Shown here: positions 1 through 12,733 of the stretch, in pieces
Position numbering within the stretch: the first letter of the stretch is position 1
How the letters are laid out: the number at the start of each line of letters is the position of its first letter
DNA from: Oxytricha trifallax
Taxonomy: Eukaryota; Ciliophora; Spirotrichea; Sporadotrichida; Oxytrichidae
NCBI GenBank assembly: GCA_000711775.1
Contig: ARYC01000307.1
Coordinates: forward strand, 62,001 to 126,000
Direction: 5' to 3'
DNA length: 64,000 nucleotides
Program-made: the position numbers and the translations under genes
Notes under the pieces: model-generated
The model's database searches: none
Told to the model about the DNA's origin: nothing
The model's input: the letters and a program-made list of their open reading frames with translations, nothing else

Positions 1-320
1 AAACTAAACAGCCATGAGTTTTCTTCATTTTCTTTTATTATTAGTGTTATTATTTTAATTTTGCTCTCTTTGATTTATATTTATAATTACTAAGCTTATC
101 AAACTTTCAATATTGAATTTAATTATGTTGAATTTTGTTTTTAATCAATATATAACTTAATGTTCATTAGTTTTTTATTTCTCATTAAATATTTTTCGTA
201 ATATTCATAAACGATTCAATAAAAAATATTAATACTTAAAATTTAATTCTTTAATATATGCCTATTTTAAATATAGTGCACCAACTTAGTTTTATTCTTA
301 TCAATTGTGAAAAATCACGA
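1..320. other. AT-rich flank, no gene seen
   Basis: Very AT-rich sequence with no convincing reading frame. It probably contains the unseen 5' end, an intron or an IES of the gene that becomes readable near 320. Confidence 0.5.
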
Positions 321-322
321 TC

Positions 323-2245
323 ATATAAACCAGAAAAAGCTGTTATTAGCCCAAGAGCAGCAAAGACAAGAGTAATTAAGACTAGAATAACTCAGATTAA
401 AACAAGAGGAGGAGAGGCAGTAGATTGAGGAAGAAGAGAGACTGATTTTTGAATAGTAAATTAAACAAGAAAAAATGATATAGCAGTAGAAGCAGCAATA
501 GACAATTGTGTAGAAGTAGCATTCTGATAATGAGATACCTAAGGAAACACCTGATTTTATAAGTGTCAAAGAACAAGGACTCAAACTTAATGCTTCAATT
601 AAGATAGAAACACTGAGGCATGAGGACGATGACGAAGAAGATGAGAAGTTCCTGGAGCATTTAAAGAGTTAGATTAAGCAAAAACAGCAATTAAGGAAGG
701 ACAGTCTGCTTCAACCATCATTAATATATCATAGTGTGCCATTTATAATGCATCAATTGGTGATGACTAGCAAGACAACGCCTTTTTCTTCTAAAATAGA
801 AGTCTAGAGGTGCACAATAACATGCACACAAACTACTCACAGAGCAATCTCCAGGATATCGCCAATAATCACTTGCATAATGCCAGCTAAAGTCTGGTTG
901 AGAGTGAAAATGACAAGAGCAGCAAGAGCAGTCACAGTTACTACTCAAATAACAATAATGGGTTAAATGGCTAGATGTCTGCAAGTCATAATTAAAGCTA
1001 GACTGATAAAGGGAATTAAGACAAGAAAACTGGTAATAATGGAGGGTATCTCCCTACAAGTGATCGATTGTTAAGTGGGAAGCCACCATTAGCAGGCATT
1101 AGAGAGAATTCTGCCAGTGGCAGAGATAAAGTAATACAATATATATTATATAATAATGGTATTGGTAATGGAGGAAATAGCACAGCAAGTGGAGGCCCAA
1201 GAACTCAGAAAAGTTTCAGAATCCATAGAACTGGCAAGAGAACCTCCCATTCAACAATACAATAAGAATTGTTGTTAAGAATGAAATTTATTGTTTGTTA
1301 ATTACCTAAATCACAACAACTCATAAAACACGAATACAAACGAAGGCAGCACCAAGTCAATTCTTCAAAATTAATCTAGGAAATTCAGTCCCTCCAAACT
1401 GCCTCACTCCCACCAATAATTAGACATTATTTTAGATAAAGATGCACGCAGATAGTCTCAAGAAAGACCTAATGATGAAGTGTTCAGCTCCAAGATTAAG
1501 AACATTTTATACTGTAATTAAAATATATACAACAGAAATTAGAGGAGGAATTCATCACTGTCAAATCATAGAATAAATCTGATTTAGCAGTAGTAATAAG
1601 CGCAGTTGAGCAACAATCAGAGTGAAGTCGACTCCCATGATGAATATATTATAACTCCATCAAATAACATCACTAATTAAGAGGCTAATACTGCAATTAA
1701 TACTCAGTTCACATAGAATGATTTCTCATCTGCCATGTCTCATAACAATAAATCAATTATAAATTTTTTAATATACAATTAAGCAGATTAAATTTAATAA
1801 TATTTTATTGTTTTAAAGCAATCAATGTAAATTTAATCTCAAATTGATTTCCTTTTAAAATATTTTAATTCTAAAAATGATAAAAAACTGTACCAAAAAA
1901 ATCTATAATTTCTCCTGATAATATAATAATAATAAATCAAAAAAGTAAGGTCAAGTAAATACGAACACAAACACCCAGAAGAAGAAATCTAAAATCCGCA
2001 CACACCAGGTTAAAAGACAAAGATCCGCAGTTTAACAGCAAACACTCCAACAGCAAAACAAGCAAAACTAAATAAATGATAATTAGACACTTAAATTCAA
2101 ACACCAATCTCAAAATATTCAGAATCATCTCCCACCTTCATAGAATATCTTGTAAAACTAGAAAAACTTGCAGTTTAATAATGAAAATTACCAGAAAATG
2201 TAAAAGAAAGACAGTTAGTAGGGATGGGGAGGGATACAAAAATGA
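323..2245 (+). CDS. Gln/Asn-rich protein with N-terminal charged coiled coil, three IESs
   Basis: I do not recognise the family. Read with TAA/TAG as Gln, the first third is a dense Glu/Gln/Arg/Leu heptad-like stretch typical of a coiled coil. An acidic patch follows (near 600-650), then low-complexity Ser/Asn/Gln/His sequence. The frame changes at three places, and each is repaired by deleting a spacer between direct repeats: CATCA (716/751), TTGTT (1269/1291) and the 10-bp AATAAATCAA (1747/1931). The last coding block is Gln/Asn-rich and stops at TGA 2243-2245. No initiator ATG is evident; the frame is open upstream of 323, so the true start may lie in an unseen MDS or exon. Such low-complexity proteins are common in ciliates. 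Function unknown. Confidence 0.7.
716..750. other. IES, pointer CATCA
   Basis: CATCA occurs at 716-720 and 751-755. Deleting 716-750 (35 bp) joins the coiled-coil frame to the following Ser/Asn-rich frame without a stop. Confidence 0.7.
1269..1290. other. Possible very short IES, pointer TTGTT
   Basis: TTGTT at 1269-1273 and 1291-1295. Removing 22 bp restores the frame used downstream. The region is repetitive (TTGTTGTT), so the exact boundary is uncertain. Confidence 0.4.
1747..1930. other. IES, 10-bp pointer AATAAATCAA
   Basis: A 184-bp AT-rich spacer with an identical 10-bp repeat at 1747-1756 and 1931-1940, both in the same codon phase. Removal fuses two Gln/Asn-rich coding blocks in frame. 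Confidence 0.8.
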
Positions 2246-2539
2246 AAATCTATCAGGAAATTAAATTAAATTATAATATTTTTAAAAATCAAAATAATTA
2301 AGATTTAAGAATTTGTAAAATAGGATCTCTAAATTGCTATTTATTTATAAATAAAGATATAGTTAAAAACTAAATCAAAAAATATAGCATAAAATTCAGA
2401 ATATCATATTTTTTAATATAATTCAAATAGATATATCTAAAAATAATTGCATACAAAAACTTCTAGATTAGTTTTAATAATTAATTTGATGCATATTGTT
2501 AATATTTATAATTCCCTTAGTTAATAATTCAATAGCAAC

Positions 2540-3583
2540 ATGACTGGTCAATACTAGCAAATGTCTAAAAACACGCTAACTAGCTAAGAATAATAACAGA
2601 CTGTCTCACAACTAGCTCAGGGCAAGCGATAGAACTCCACTGTAAGAAACATGCTGCCAGTGCGTAAAACCTTGGCCAGTGAGACATTTGATATAATCAG
2701 ACATGGCCCCGCACTCAAGGATAAGAGTCCAGAGGTTAGTCCAACAAGAATCTCAAACATCAGTTATCAAGAGTCAATCATTGCCTAGTAGTATTAACTA
2801 AAACCTTTAAATACATTCGCGAATATTATGCCATACTCTCCCCAGTAATAGCAAGATGAGTTTCAAGATGAAGACTAGCAATTGTTTGCAACTGGTAACA
2901 ACATGCATCATATGAGTTTAATGAGTAATGGCTTAGTTAATAGTAGTACTAATGTTGGATCGAATGGTATTCCCAGACGAAGCAACAATCCAATTCCTGG
3001 ACCCAATAATGCTCTTTCTCCCTTCGAATAATTTCTTCAGAATCTAATGAAGTAAAATGAACTTGAAAAATCATCTTACCAGCAAGTCCAAAGATTAAAC
3101 CCAAATTAGTTTATACAGATGTAGCAACCTCTTGAAATCCAAAAGAGATAGAGGTAAATGGATAATGTCATAAAAAAGAATACTTTGAGTGCTCAAAATA
3201 GCGGAAAATACTCAGACAAGCGAATAGACGATTACTATGGAAGTGCCAGTACAAACTCTTAAAGCATGACTTAAGTTCCTCCTTCATAAATAGCAAACTT
3301 ACAAAGCAAGTAAAGAGGTATGAATAAGTATGGTTACCCAGAAAGCGTGACAAATCTCGAGAAAATAAATGTTTACAATAATAATGTGCTAGGAGGAATT
3401 GCCTTAGCTCCTAGCAGCAGTTAAGTCGGTAACTCGTAGAACTTGATAATGGACTAGATTGATAACTAAAGAATTTTTAGAAACACTTCTGCAATTATTA
3501 ATACCTCAAAACAAACAATCGCATAGCAGGGGACTCCCTTAAGTGCTTTAAAGAAACAAGGAAACGCTTATTAATAACGATGA
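2540..3583 (+). CDS. Gln/Asn/Ser-rich protein, uninterrupted ORF
   Basis: A single 348-codon frame from ATG 2540 to TGA 3581-3583, with no intron and no IES, in contrast to most neighbours. Composition is Gln, Asn and Ser rich with many TAA/TAG codons, so it is unreadable under the standard code. No signal peptide, membrane segment or known domain is visible. Scattered basic Lys/Arg and short Pro motifs suggest a soluble, largely disordered protein. The start is the first ATG after a strongly AT-rich leader, and the preceding gene ends at 2245 on the same strand. Function not recognised. Confidence 0.8.
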
Positions 3584-3679
3584 AGTTACAAAAATCTAAT
3601 TTTATTTTCTTTTATTAAATTAGCTTAAGACTATAATTATAGACATAGAAATATAAAGGAGGAATGTAAAGAAATTAAA

Positions 3680-5117
3680 TCAAAATAATACGTACGTTAA
3701 TACTAGTAATATATTCAGAACTATACAAAGCTAGTTTACTAAAGCATTCTCCATTTGAATTTCGTAATTGGCTTGCGTCCTTATCATACCCATCAACTTA
3801 GGACTAGTGACAGCAAATTCATTCAAGCACTCCTCGTTATATAAGGGACTCTTAAGTGGAGCAGCATAAAGCCATTTATGTGCATACTGTACAAGTTCAC
3901 TGAAAGTGTCTTAATCCAAAGATGTGCACTACTTCAACTCTGCAAATTTTATTTGTAAGGGGTCATCATTGAAGTAAGCACGAGAGCAGTATGGCGATTA
4001 GGAATAGAGTTTTTGGAGTAGTTAGAGATAACGTAACTAGCTACTTAAACCTGGCCATCGACAGTAGCTTGTTGTTGAATCAAAGATTGAACATTAGCAA
4101 GGAACTAAATCTGTTCTATTTGATCCATCAATTTAAACATAAAATTCATAAAGATTTAGAGTTTCCTGTTAAATTTATTAATACAAAAGTAAATGCTAAA
4201 AATAGCCACACATCCTCCTTTATTTGTATTTATATCGCATGTTAACGTAGTGTTCTTAGCTTAATAAACCTAAAGTATGTGCGAGCATATTCCCTTCGTG
4301 GTAGTATAGCCACTCATACATAGTCTGGGATCTACTGAATAAGTACCTTCAAATAATGACCATCTAGTCATACATTTCGTTGAATCTGTAGAATTTGTTC
4401 TTGCGCAAATTAACTGATTAAACAGTTTAAAAATAATATCAAAATTTGATTCTAGCATTCCCAATCACTTGAGCAAGTTTCATTCAGTTTCTTTGCAGGG
4501 ATACAAAATTTTAAATACTATTTATAATATTAAAAACTTCCAAGTCAGATTTTAACTTATGACAGATCCACAAAAATAGTTGGATGAGCATTCCACGTTT
4601 GTTCTGCAAGGATCACCTGCAAACGCTCCTCTGCAAATATAATCTTCACATCTTTGACATGAACACTATAAACATAAAACTTTTAATTTGAATCTCTTTT
4701 TTATGTTTTAAATATTCTTACCTGATAATCGTATTAGCAGGAAGTTCCAGGCTTCAAATTTTTATAGATAGCGCTTTAATCACTGCAAAATCCAGCTAAT
4801 TTGCTAGCTGAATAATCCATCTTATTATTCTTATTATACCAAAACCCGTTTTTATCATATTGAAACGTACCCTCTTTGACATTGCAAAATTAGTTAACAT
4901 TTTAGCAGCTATACACTTGAAATGTTGCATCTTCAGGTGCACTTCCTTAATGGAGGTAACAAAGATTTGAATCGTAAGTGTAGGGTTTTAGGGCATTGCA
5001 GGTTAATTGAGGACAGGATAAATTACCTATAGTTGATTGAGAAAATGCGAAATCAAAAGTTTGGAGAAGTATGATCAGGGTCGATTATTAAAATTGTTTC
5101 CATGTTAAAATTATCAT
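3680..5117 (-). CDS. Cys-rich surface protein, signal peptide and C-terminal hydrophobic tail
   Basis: ATG at 5117 opens a hydrophobic leader of about 28 residues ending near FAFSQS. It is followed by a mature region of about 370 residues with many paired Cys (for example CQRCEDYIC, CIPAKKLNETC, DWEC, PCQC) and several N-x-S/T sites. The last residues, roughly LCIVLNILLVLTYVLF, are hydrophobic and end at TGA 3680-3682, as in a GPI-anchored protein. Two short introns fit GT-AG rules (4666-4721, and about 47 nt near 4520-4566). Two IESs with pointers AATCA and CAAATA restore the frame. It resembles Cys-rich extracellular proteins of ciliates (surface antigen or receptor-like) in pattern only; the specific family is not recognised. 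Confidence 0.75.
4117..4220. other. IES, pointer CAAATA (gene strand)
   Basis: The plus-strand repeat TATTTG at 4117-4122 and 4221-4226 flanks about 104 bp. Removing it joins the CDINTN block in frame to the TDLVPCQC block of the Cys-rich gene. Confidence 0.75.
4415..4446. other. IES, pointer AATCA (gene strand)
   Basis: The plus-strand repeat TGATT at 4415-4419 and 4447-4451. Removing 32 bp links the SSDWECQNQ block to the LICARTNSTD block in frame. Confidence 0.7.
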
Positions 5118-5278
5118 TTTAATTTATTAAAAATAGAGAAGGGGTTTATTAAACTACTTATCTATTATAATATATGAGGTTGAAAATAAATTTAGTTTTA
5201 ATTTAGTTACTCAAATTGATGAATATAATTATTGCACCTATAAATAGGTTTAAATTATTATATAAATAGATAAATAAA

Positions 5279-6721
5279 ATGAAGTCTTATATACTTACTC
5301 ATAGTTTGGTGTTACTACTTTCCTCTGCAGCAGTAATTCAAGCATTTTATTTAATATAAATTTTAGGCTGTGAGATAGTCGAATGATACTGTGACTTAGC
5401 AAGAACAATAATTAGATCAATCTATAATAAATGATAAGGCACTCTCTTCTAATCACACAAATTAAATTATATAGTTAGAAACATATAAATATTATTTAAA
5501 TTATATTATTATTTCGATTGATATAAAAAAAAGACTTATTAATGTACCAATTAAATACAATAATCAAATAATTTAATTTTACTAAATCCAGTTAAGCAAA
5601 ATTGCCTAGATAGCTTTAGCCAAATTTTTAACGTTGACACATTATCAACTGATCCAAGCCAGTCTTTCAACTCTTATTTAAATGATTTCTGCCTCGCTCA
5701 ACCACTTGAAGTTCCAAGTAATAAAATTCACTCATTTCTTTATATTAATTAAAAATTTCCTACTATAGATGCTGTGAAAGCCTCAACTTGTTTCTACTCT
5801 GGCTACTTCTTAGCAAGATATATGACGCCAGAGCGCGACAATAAAGAAAGACTCGAAAATTTAAAGCAAGACTTTTGCGATAAATATCTCGACATTCTGC
5901 CCAAGAGAACAGCTTTCGTTTAATAACTTAAAAACAAAATTCAAGAAAGCGGGTAAGGGGAATTTGATTCCCAATGTGAAAACTTGCTAAAAACTACATA
6001 AGGATTAAATCTATGGTTTGACCCCATTGATCCCATGGTTTCTATAAGTCAAACTGAAATATGCGATATACACAAAAAACTCTTTAACTCATTGAATGCA
6101 AAGGGCATCTAATCACTAGCTGAATTCGTGAGTTTTTCTTATTTAATCACAATGGATCTCTATTTAAATGCCAATCAGTATTGGATTAGCATAGTTAATT
6201 TACGATAATTTAAATCACAATGAATTTCGATTTGTATTTACAATAACAAGACTATGAGTCATGCATTTAGACTTAAATATTGACATCTCCAAAGCAAACA
6301 TGCCTTGATTTATTGCATTCTAACCCAGTTTTCTTAATATGGCCAGAGACATCTAAAGCTGATTTGTGTATTGAAGCCGCTCAAAAAGTCACTGTGGGTT
6401 GCAATAAATATTTAATTACATTTCTTAAAAGAAAATTAATAATTATAAATTGCAATGGTGTGTAATCATGCGATGCTTGTGCTATCTAATTGGCCACTAT
6501 GTACAAAGGATATGAGCAATATTCATATTTTTAAATGTAATATAAATTATTTTGTGAATATTTTTTATTAACAGCAATACATAAACGGACAGTACTCAAC
6601 AGTGTTTTAAACATACGAAAAGCAGATATTTTAATCATTAGACACTGAGAACAAGAAAACTAAATATTCCTAGAATGTCTAGTAATAGTTAATGCAAACT
6701 AATAGAAGAAGCAGGGCCTGA
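5279..6721 (+). CDS. Secreted Cys-containing protein, three IESs
   Basis: ATG 5279 begins a clear signal peptide (hydrophobic core HSLVLLLSSAA), interrupted by a short GT-AG intron starting after GCA GCA. The mature part has regularly spaced Cys in predicted helical context (NCLDSF, FCLAQ, TCFYSG, DFCDKYL, QCENLL, EICDIH, TCLDLL, CNKYL, CDACAIQL), reminiscent of small secreted disulfide proteins of ciliates. A second intron lies in the PLEVP-AVKAS segment (acceptor CTATAG). Three spacers with pointers CAAAT, TTCG and AGCAATA must be removed for the frame to stay open, ending at TGA 6719-6721. No family recognised. Probably secreted or held in the secretory pathway. Confidence 0.75.
5458..5564. 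other. IES, pointer CAAAT
   Basis: CAAAT at 5458-5462 and 5565-5569, same codon phase, around a 107-bp AT-rich spacer. Removal gives a continuous frame. Confidence 0.75.
6125..6225. other. IES, pointer TTCG
   Basis: TTCG at 6125-6128 and 6226-6229. Removing 101 bp joins the SLAEF codons to DLYLQQQDYESC in frame. Confidence 0.65.
6515..6572. other. IES, pointer AGCAATA
   Basis: A seven-base repeat at 6515-6521 and 6573-6579. Removing 58 bp joins KGYEQ to YINGQYS in frame. A GT-AG intron reading of the same gap is possible but less tidy. Confidence 0.65.
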
Positions 6722-6928
6722 AGATATTCATAAATAATGAAAACTTAAAAAATACTTAGAAAAATATACTTTGTTTTTGTTAATGAATATAATTGGAGGT
6801 AATTTTATATGTTTAAATAACTCCAATTCTTATTTATTTGTAAAATATAGGGTTAATTTATTGATTAATAAGTTCGATTAAACATAAAATTATATTAATT
6901 TTAAGAATATATAACTGAAATCATTAAA

Positions 6929-9900
6929 ATGAGAAACAATATCAAAAGTCCAAAGAAAGACCAACATCATAATGAAGATGATGAAAATCAAGAGGATTTC
7001 TCTATATTTGATGGTTAAAAGATTTGCATGAAAAAGAACTGCCAAAATAAAGAACACTACCATCCACAAGTAAGAAAATCGTGTTATGAAATATAAAGTA
7101 ATTATTTCTTATCTAATTCATTTAGCAGTCTGTCACAAAAATAACACCTTACTTTATAGAAAAACGTGAAGTATCCTTAATTTGTAGAAGACTAATAAAT
7201 TGAAGCTTTAAGAGATGTTGGATAAGATACACCTTTCCCTTACCCACTTTTAAACGATGTAAGTGCCCTTATTATTTCAATATTTTAAATGCTAATTTAC
7301 CTATAATTATTAGGAAATGAACAAAGGGTACTTGAAGGATAGATTTGACTAGAAGTTTAGCAAAGAAGGAAGATTATCGATGGATAAGAAAGTTGTAGTT
7401 ACTGAGGTGGGCCTGGATCACTGGCTCGCTCAAAACTTCAATTTGAGTATTGATCAAATGCCTCCATACAGACCTCACAATATACCTGTAACCATGAATA
7501 TACTTTATATAATCGTGCTTATATAGAAATAAATTTATGAGTAATTGAAGAAATATGCGAGATCTAGTTAGGCATAGGAGAAATAAATTAAGAAATCTCA
7601 AACTAACATCAGCTAAAATTAGAATTAAAGTATGGCATCATTGAATGGATTAAGATCTAATACATAATAGCAGTATGAATACATCTAAAAATTATATACT
7701 AAATAGAATGATTATAAAAAAAATGGTTTCTTAATAATACTTTGTTAATTTTAATAATAGTATTAATATAAGTAATTTTGTAAATACAAGTAGAGTTTTA
7801 CTTAAAAATTCGCTTCAACTTCTTCAAAAAGATAGAAAATGAGACCATAGGATTTAAAGCATATAGTTTATGCAAAAACATAAAAACTATAACCTATAAT
7901 AGATATGATAGAAATTTAGCATCAGCATTAAAACGACAGTCCATCCAGATCGAATATACAACAGCAATTTAATTACAATTCATAGTAATATCAATAGTAA
8001 GATTTCAATAATTTATCCTATGGTAACATAAAAGAACCAAGTTTAAACTAGAGAAAAGCTCAAATAATTCAAAAATCTATCTTATAAAGAGCTAAAAGTT
8101 AAGAAGGTGGCAATCGATAATTTATAAAAAATGCATTTCTCAAGTAGAAAAATTAAATTCAAAAACTACCAGCTTTCTAAGAATATCAAAGACCAGTAAA
8201 AGATATAAGAAATCGTATTAATCTGAAACTCTAGGCTTTTTAGGCAAAAATGAGATAGAAAATACTGCTTTAAATTTGAGTTCTTTCTTGAAAAATATGA
8301 ACTCATCTCATTAACACTGCTTTTTCAATAAATCAAAGATCATTGATTTGTAGAATTAGACATAAACCCCTTAAATAGATAATACTTTGGATATGACTAT
8401 AAATAAGTAAAACAAAGCAGTGTTTAAAACTAGGCCATAGACTACAAATTTACTATAATTAAGAAATTCTAAATCTCAAAGTAGAAACTAAAACAATTCC
8501 AGAATAACTTAATAATCATCACTGTTTAAAACTAGGTTGCTTGAGTCTGCTTAGAAATCTATGAATAAATCTGGTATTTCTTTTATTGGTGATAAACACA
8601 GTTAAGGGTATAACACTTAGACTACAGATAATAAATCAAGCAATTTAGCTGACTTTATTTAGAGATAAAAGCCAAATTTATCAAAGAATAGTCATACTGA
8701 TAATTTATAGTCAAGGAATTCCATTTAAGATGTGTCTATAATAATCAAATCATAATCCAATATTAATTTGGTGTATAATTTCTTTATACTTTGACAGCAT
8801 TTAAGACAAAGACTCTAATGAATAAAACCAAGGTATCAGAATTCAAAGATGAGTTCAATTAAGTCTCAAGATTTAAAGAAGCCTAATAATTAACTGGAAT
8901 TCTAAACAGAGACTATGGCTTAGATGTAAAACTCAAAAAGGGTACTTAAGAATCAAATTAAATCATTGAAAATTTTACAAACACAACTACACAATTCAAC
9001 AAAGCCTAGTTCATTAAAAATAAGAGAAAAGATCATGAGTAAAGTGTGCAACAGGCTATTAATGAAGAGGAGCGTTAGCACCACATGAAACTTTAGAAAA
9101 TACTTTTGGACTTAGAAAACGATCTAGAAGAACCTAATAATAATTTCAAGGAGGAGTTAGAGATTCACCTGTAAGAATTTAAATTAGATTTCCAGAAGAT
9201 GTAACAAAGAATAAATGATATGAATAATCCCTAGTTTTGGCTTTAAAAAGCTATATAGAAGAGTCAAAGTGATTCCATCGAAAGTTCTATTGATTACTAT
9301 AAACAAGGACTTAGACTGGTAAGTTGTATAAGTAAATATAAATCATCAAAATGTCTTATAGAATCCAACGAGTGAGATATTAATTTATAATTTGGCTTGT
9401 TAATACCACAAAATTCACAAGTACATGAATTGCATAAGGTGGCTGGAGCACTCTTTAGTTATCAAGCCAAGATGGACTGATGCTTACTATGGACTATCGC
9501 TTACTTACTTCAAACTAGGTTAATATGAGAAAGCTGCCGAAGAAGTCTAGCGAGCAGTTGAATGTTTCAGAAAAAATGAGTAACAAATTACATTTATATT
9601 TATGAAATTTTGAAATAGGTCACTGTCTGATATTGATAATATGATTTACTTGAAAGCAATGTGTTACAAAAACACTAAAAACTTCATTAAATCTTAGAGA
9701 GACTATAACTCTTTGCAGTTGAAATTCAACTAGAATAATGGAAAAGATTTGATAAAATATATCTTTGGTATCTTATTGCTTCCACTTTAGGAAGATAGAA
9801 AGGTACAGTTATTTTAAAATTACTAAAACTTATGTGATTTAATTCTTAAAATATAGATCCAAGCAGATTATATTGAAAATTACTATGAACTGGCTAATTT

Positions 9901-11714
9901 CTACACAAAATAAGACAATTGTCCTGAAATAAAACAATCCATCCTTCAGTTTTAAAATTAGCTGACTAAATAACTAGACATGAAACAATTCGGTAGAAAT
10001 ATATTGGAGCATATTATGAATAAATCATTTTTTAAGAGATTCTAGACTAATGAAATGGTAAATAACATTTTTAAAAATCATTAATTTTCGGGTTTAGGAA
10101 GAATATCTGAGCAAGGCAAGTGTTGAGAGATTTTAAAAGGATGATTTGGTATTTTTGAATAACAGGGTGGGTGTGGTATTAAACGGATCTATAATGGTAA
10201 GATCGCATGCTTAAGATCTCATGAAGCCAATGACTATGTGTTTACTATTTAAGTGAAATGCATGTCGTTATACGTATATTAATATATTTTCATACAAAAT
10301 AACTAATAAAGTGTAAAGCAATTGAAGGCTACATTTTAGGATACGATGAAATAGATGAAAAATTAACAACTCACTCTCAAACTTGGTTAATAGTTTAAGA
10401 ACCCACAGAAGTTGTATTTTTCAGAACAAAATCTTTTCATAAACTTTGGAGACATTAAAAACTGCAAACTGATAAATAAATTGTTATTGCTAAGTTGCAA
10501 AAGAATGATTTCTTTGGATCTCTTGATCAGTAATCTCTACATACTTTAGTTTATGAAGGAATCTAAGAGAGACACTATTAACTTTACAAAAAACTTTTAG
10601 TTAACTATTTAAAAACCTTTTTCTTAGTATATATTAAATATAAAAGTAATTAACCTGGGCAGCTGATTGTATCATAATCTCAGAGATCAGTGCTTAATTA
10701 TAAATACCTCCAATTATTTTAGAGTTAGCAGAGTAAATTAAAGAAAGATATTGAAAATAAGAAAGTTTTGGAACGAGGAGATTCTACAATTATTTAATCA
10801 GATTATATGGCTGTCATGAATGCTCTGAAACCCAAAAGATAGCCTACATTATAATTAAACTCAAATATCAACTTGCTAATATATTTTTAATAAAAGCAAT
10901 ATCTAAATCCACTTTTGGATAACCTGATTAAATCCATTTGAAAGATGAATTATCTTTAGATGGCTCTGAATTTTCAGAAGAACCTCAAACTATAAAAATA
11001 TTATATTTTACCATATTATTTCTTCTAATATAGTATTTAATTGAAACTTAGACTATAATAGTAGATAAAAACAAAGGAAGGACCTCACCAAGCAAGAGAA
11101 TAAAAAAGTCTACGATAAATTTGAGAAATGCTTTTGACAACATTCAAGTAGATAATTTACCAGAGGAAATCGTGTGTGATGGGGTTTATTTCTTAGATGT
11201 GGGTAAAATAGATATCATTTTAGATGGACAAGTTATTCATTAATTATTTAATTAACCCTATAAACTCTTCTTTGTTGACAAGATTATCTAATAAGAATTT
11301 TTTAATAATCTCTTCGATCTAAAATGCTAATTTAATGCTTTATTTCATTTAACGTGAATAATATTTATATTAATTAAAGTAAATAAATATAATTATTTAT
11401 TTACAAGTCTTAAAGGGTTTCTAATGGAGAAGCTTTTGGCAAATCTTAACTTCTCAAGTAACCAGTAAGTAAAATATTCTTATTTAAAATATTTATTTAT
11501 TTTTTTATTACAGGGCTTTGAATATTTTGGAGATATACTTGCAGGGGAAAGAGGTACAACTTGCTATTTCTTCGATTACTAAATTTTCCAAAAATTAGCA
11601 ACCAAAGAGCTTATGAAAATATAAGAGTAAAATTTGCTATAGAAAAAGCAAGGGCTGTTTCATGTTCTCTCACAAAAATTTAAAGTAGACATTAATGATT
11701 TAAAGAGATATTGA
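6929..11714 (+). CDS. Large TPR / cyclic-nucleotide-binding-domain protein
   Basis: ATG 6929 to TGA 11712-11714, with about ten short GT-AG introns. The N-terminal third is Gln/Asn/Lys-rich. Near 9400-9600 there is a TPR-like helical pair (WTDAYYGLSLTYFKLGQYEK). Cyclic-nucleotide-binding-like beta elements follow: DDLVFLNNRVGVVLNGSI (about 10140-10200), a block with KNDFFGSLD (about 10480-10540), and GFEYFGDILAGERGTTC (about 11510-11570). The last matches the phosphate-binding cassette pattern FGE-(I/L)A-x-R-(A/G)-(A/T). Several ciliate proteins combine these domains. An ATG at 7839 (MRPQDLK) could mark a separate gene, but the frame is open across 7620-7840, so I treat it as one. A frame change near 8264-8312 fits a small spacer with pointer TTAA. 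Confidence 0.65.
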
Positions 11715-11810
11715 TAAAACTTGATTAATTTATAAGTTTGACATGCATATTAATTATTAAATTAAAAATAGCCTTAAATATACTATTCACATTTAATCAA
11801 TGAAACTTAA

Positions 11811-12567
11811 TCAACGAACTCCATAAGTCTTGAACATCTCTTCCTCAGAGAAGACTTTCGAGTGCTGATATTTATAATTAGTTAACTTACTATATTTATC
11901 TAAATCATTGACACTCTCCAGTCTCCATAGAGGCCAAATCACATACCATGCTTTGCCAACAACAAAATTCTTTGAAATTGGGCCAAAAGTACTTAGAGAG
12001 TCCACTCCTCTATCGTTTGGATTTATGCTTTCCACCCACACGTGATTATTAGGAATTACAAATTCTATTATCTAAATAATGCAAATGTACTATATTCTAT
12101 GTTAGTTTATTAAACTGAAATAGGAACTTTGATGATTCCACCATCATCAATCCTTTATACCCATTAATTCTGCTCAGCTATAATTCTTCTGAAAATAATT
12201 TCATTCTTTTTGTAGGGGTTTTGAACTGCTACTATTTTACCCTAGAGCTTTTCTTTTATTAAATAGAATTACTGATAGAGAACTCTATCTGCAAAAGGAA
12301 ACCCACCTGTTCGGAAATATGGAACCATAGTATCATCTTTTACTCTCCCTAAATTAGATTATTTAGCTTATCATTGTAGTTAATTTTTAGAAATTCAATG
12401 TAGAAAATGTATTAATTTTTGGTAGAGCTAATAAAAAGATTTATATGCGTTTAATACTTACCTGTTGTGAACCAGAAAGCTTTAAAATATACTCCAGCTA
12501 ATAAAAAGGTTGCTAATGTAAGATTCTTTAAGTTTGGAGAGCCGTCTGCCTTGAAATATAATCTCAT
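11811..12567 (-). CDS. Mitochondrial inner-membrane-peptidase-like (S26) protein
   Basis: ATG 12567 to TGA 11811-11813, with at least two introns (about 12349-12466, and one near 12060-12110). Sequence order matches the IMP1/IMP2 family of S26 signal peptidases: an N-terminal hydrophobic helix (TLATFLLAGVYFKAFWF), the serine-box position DDTMVPYF, the lysine-box position EIIFRRIIAEQ, the Box-D-like PNNHVWVESINPNDRGVDS, then FGPISKNFVVGKAW and IWPLWR. The family cuts inner-membrane sorting signals in mitochondria. The usual catalytic Ser of the S-M-x-P box appears as Thr, and the usual Lys of K-R-(I/V) appears as Arg, so activity is doubtful. The family call rests on the very characteristic C-terminal half. 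Confidence 0.75.
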
Positions 12568-12733
12568 TATTTTTATATATATTGTTTAAATTATAAATTA
12601 TTAAATTCAGTTCTATTATCATTGCATTTTAGATGTTGAAATAACTTTAAATTTTCTGTAACTTATTTTAAAATTAATTCATCGATATTATAGAAAATTT
12701 TATATTAAAAGATTTATTACTGAATAAATAAAA

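Noticed and set aside
321-984. Two minus-strand Cys/Ser-rich ORFs
   Set aside because: Antisense to Gln/Asn/Ser-rich coding on the plus strand, whose codons give Cys/Ser/Tyr-like shadows.
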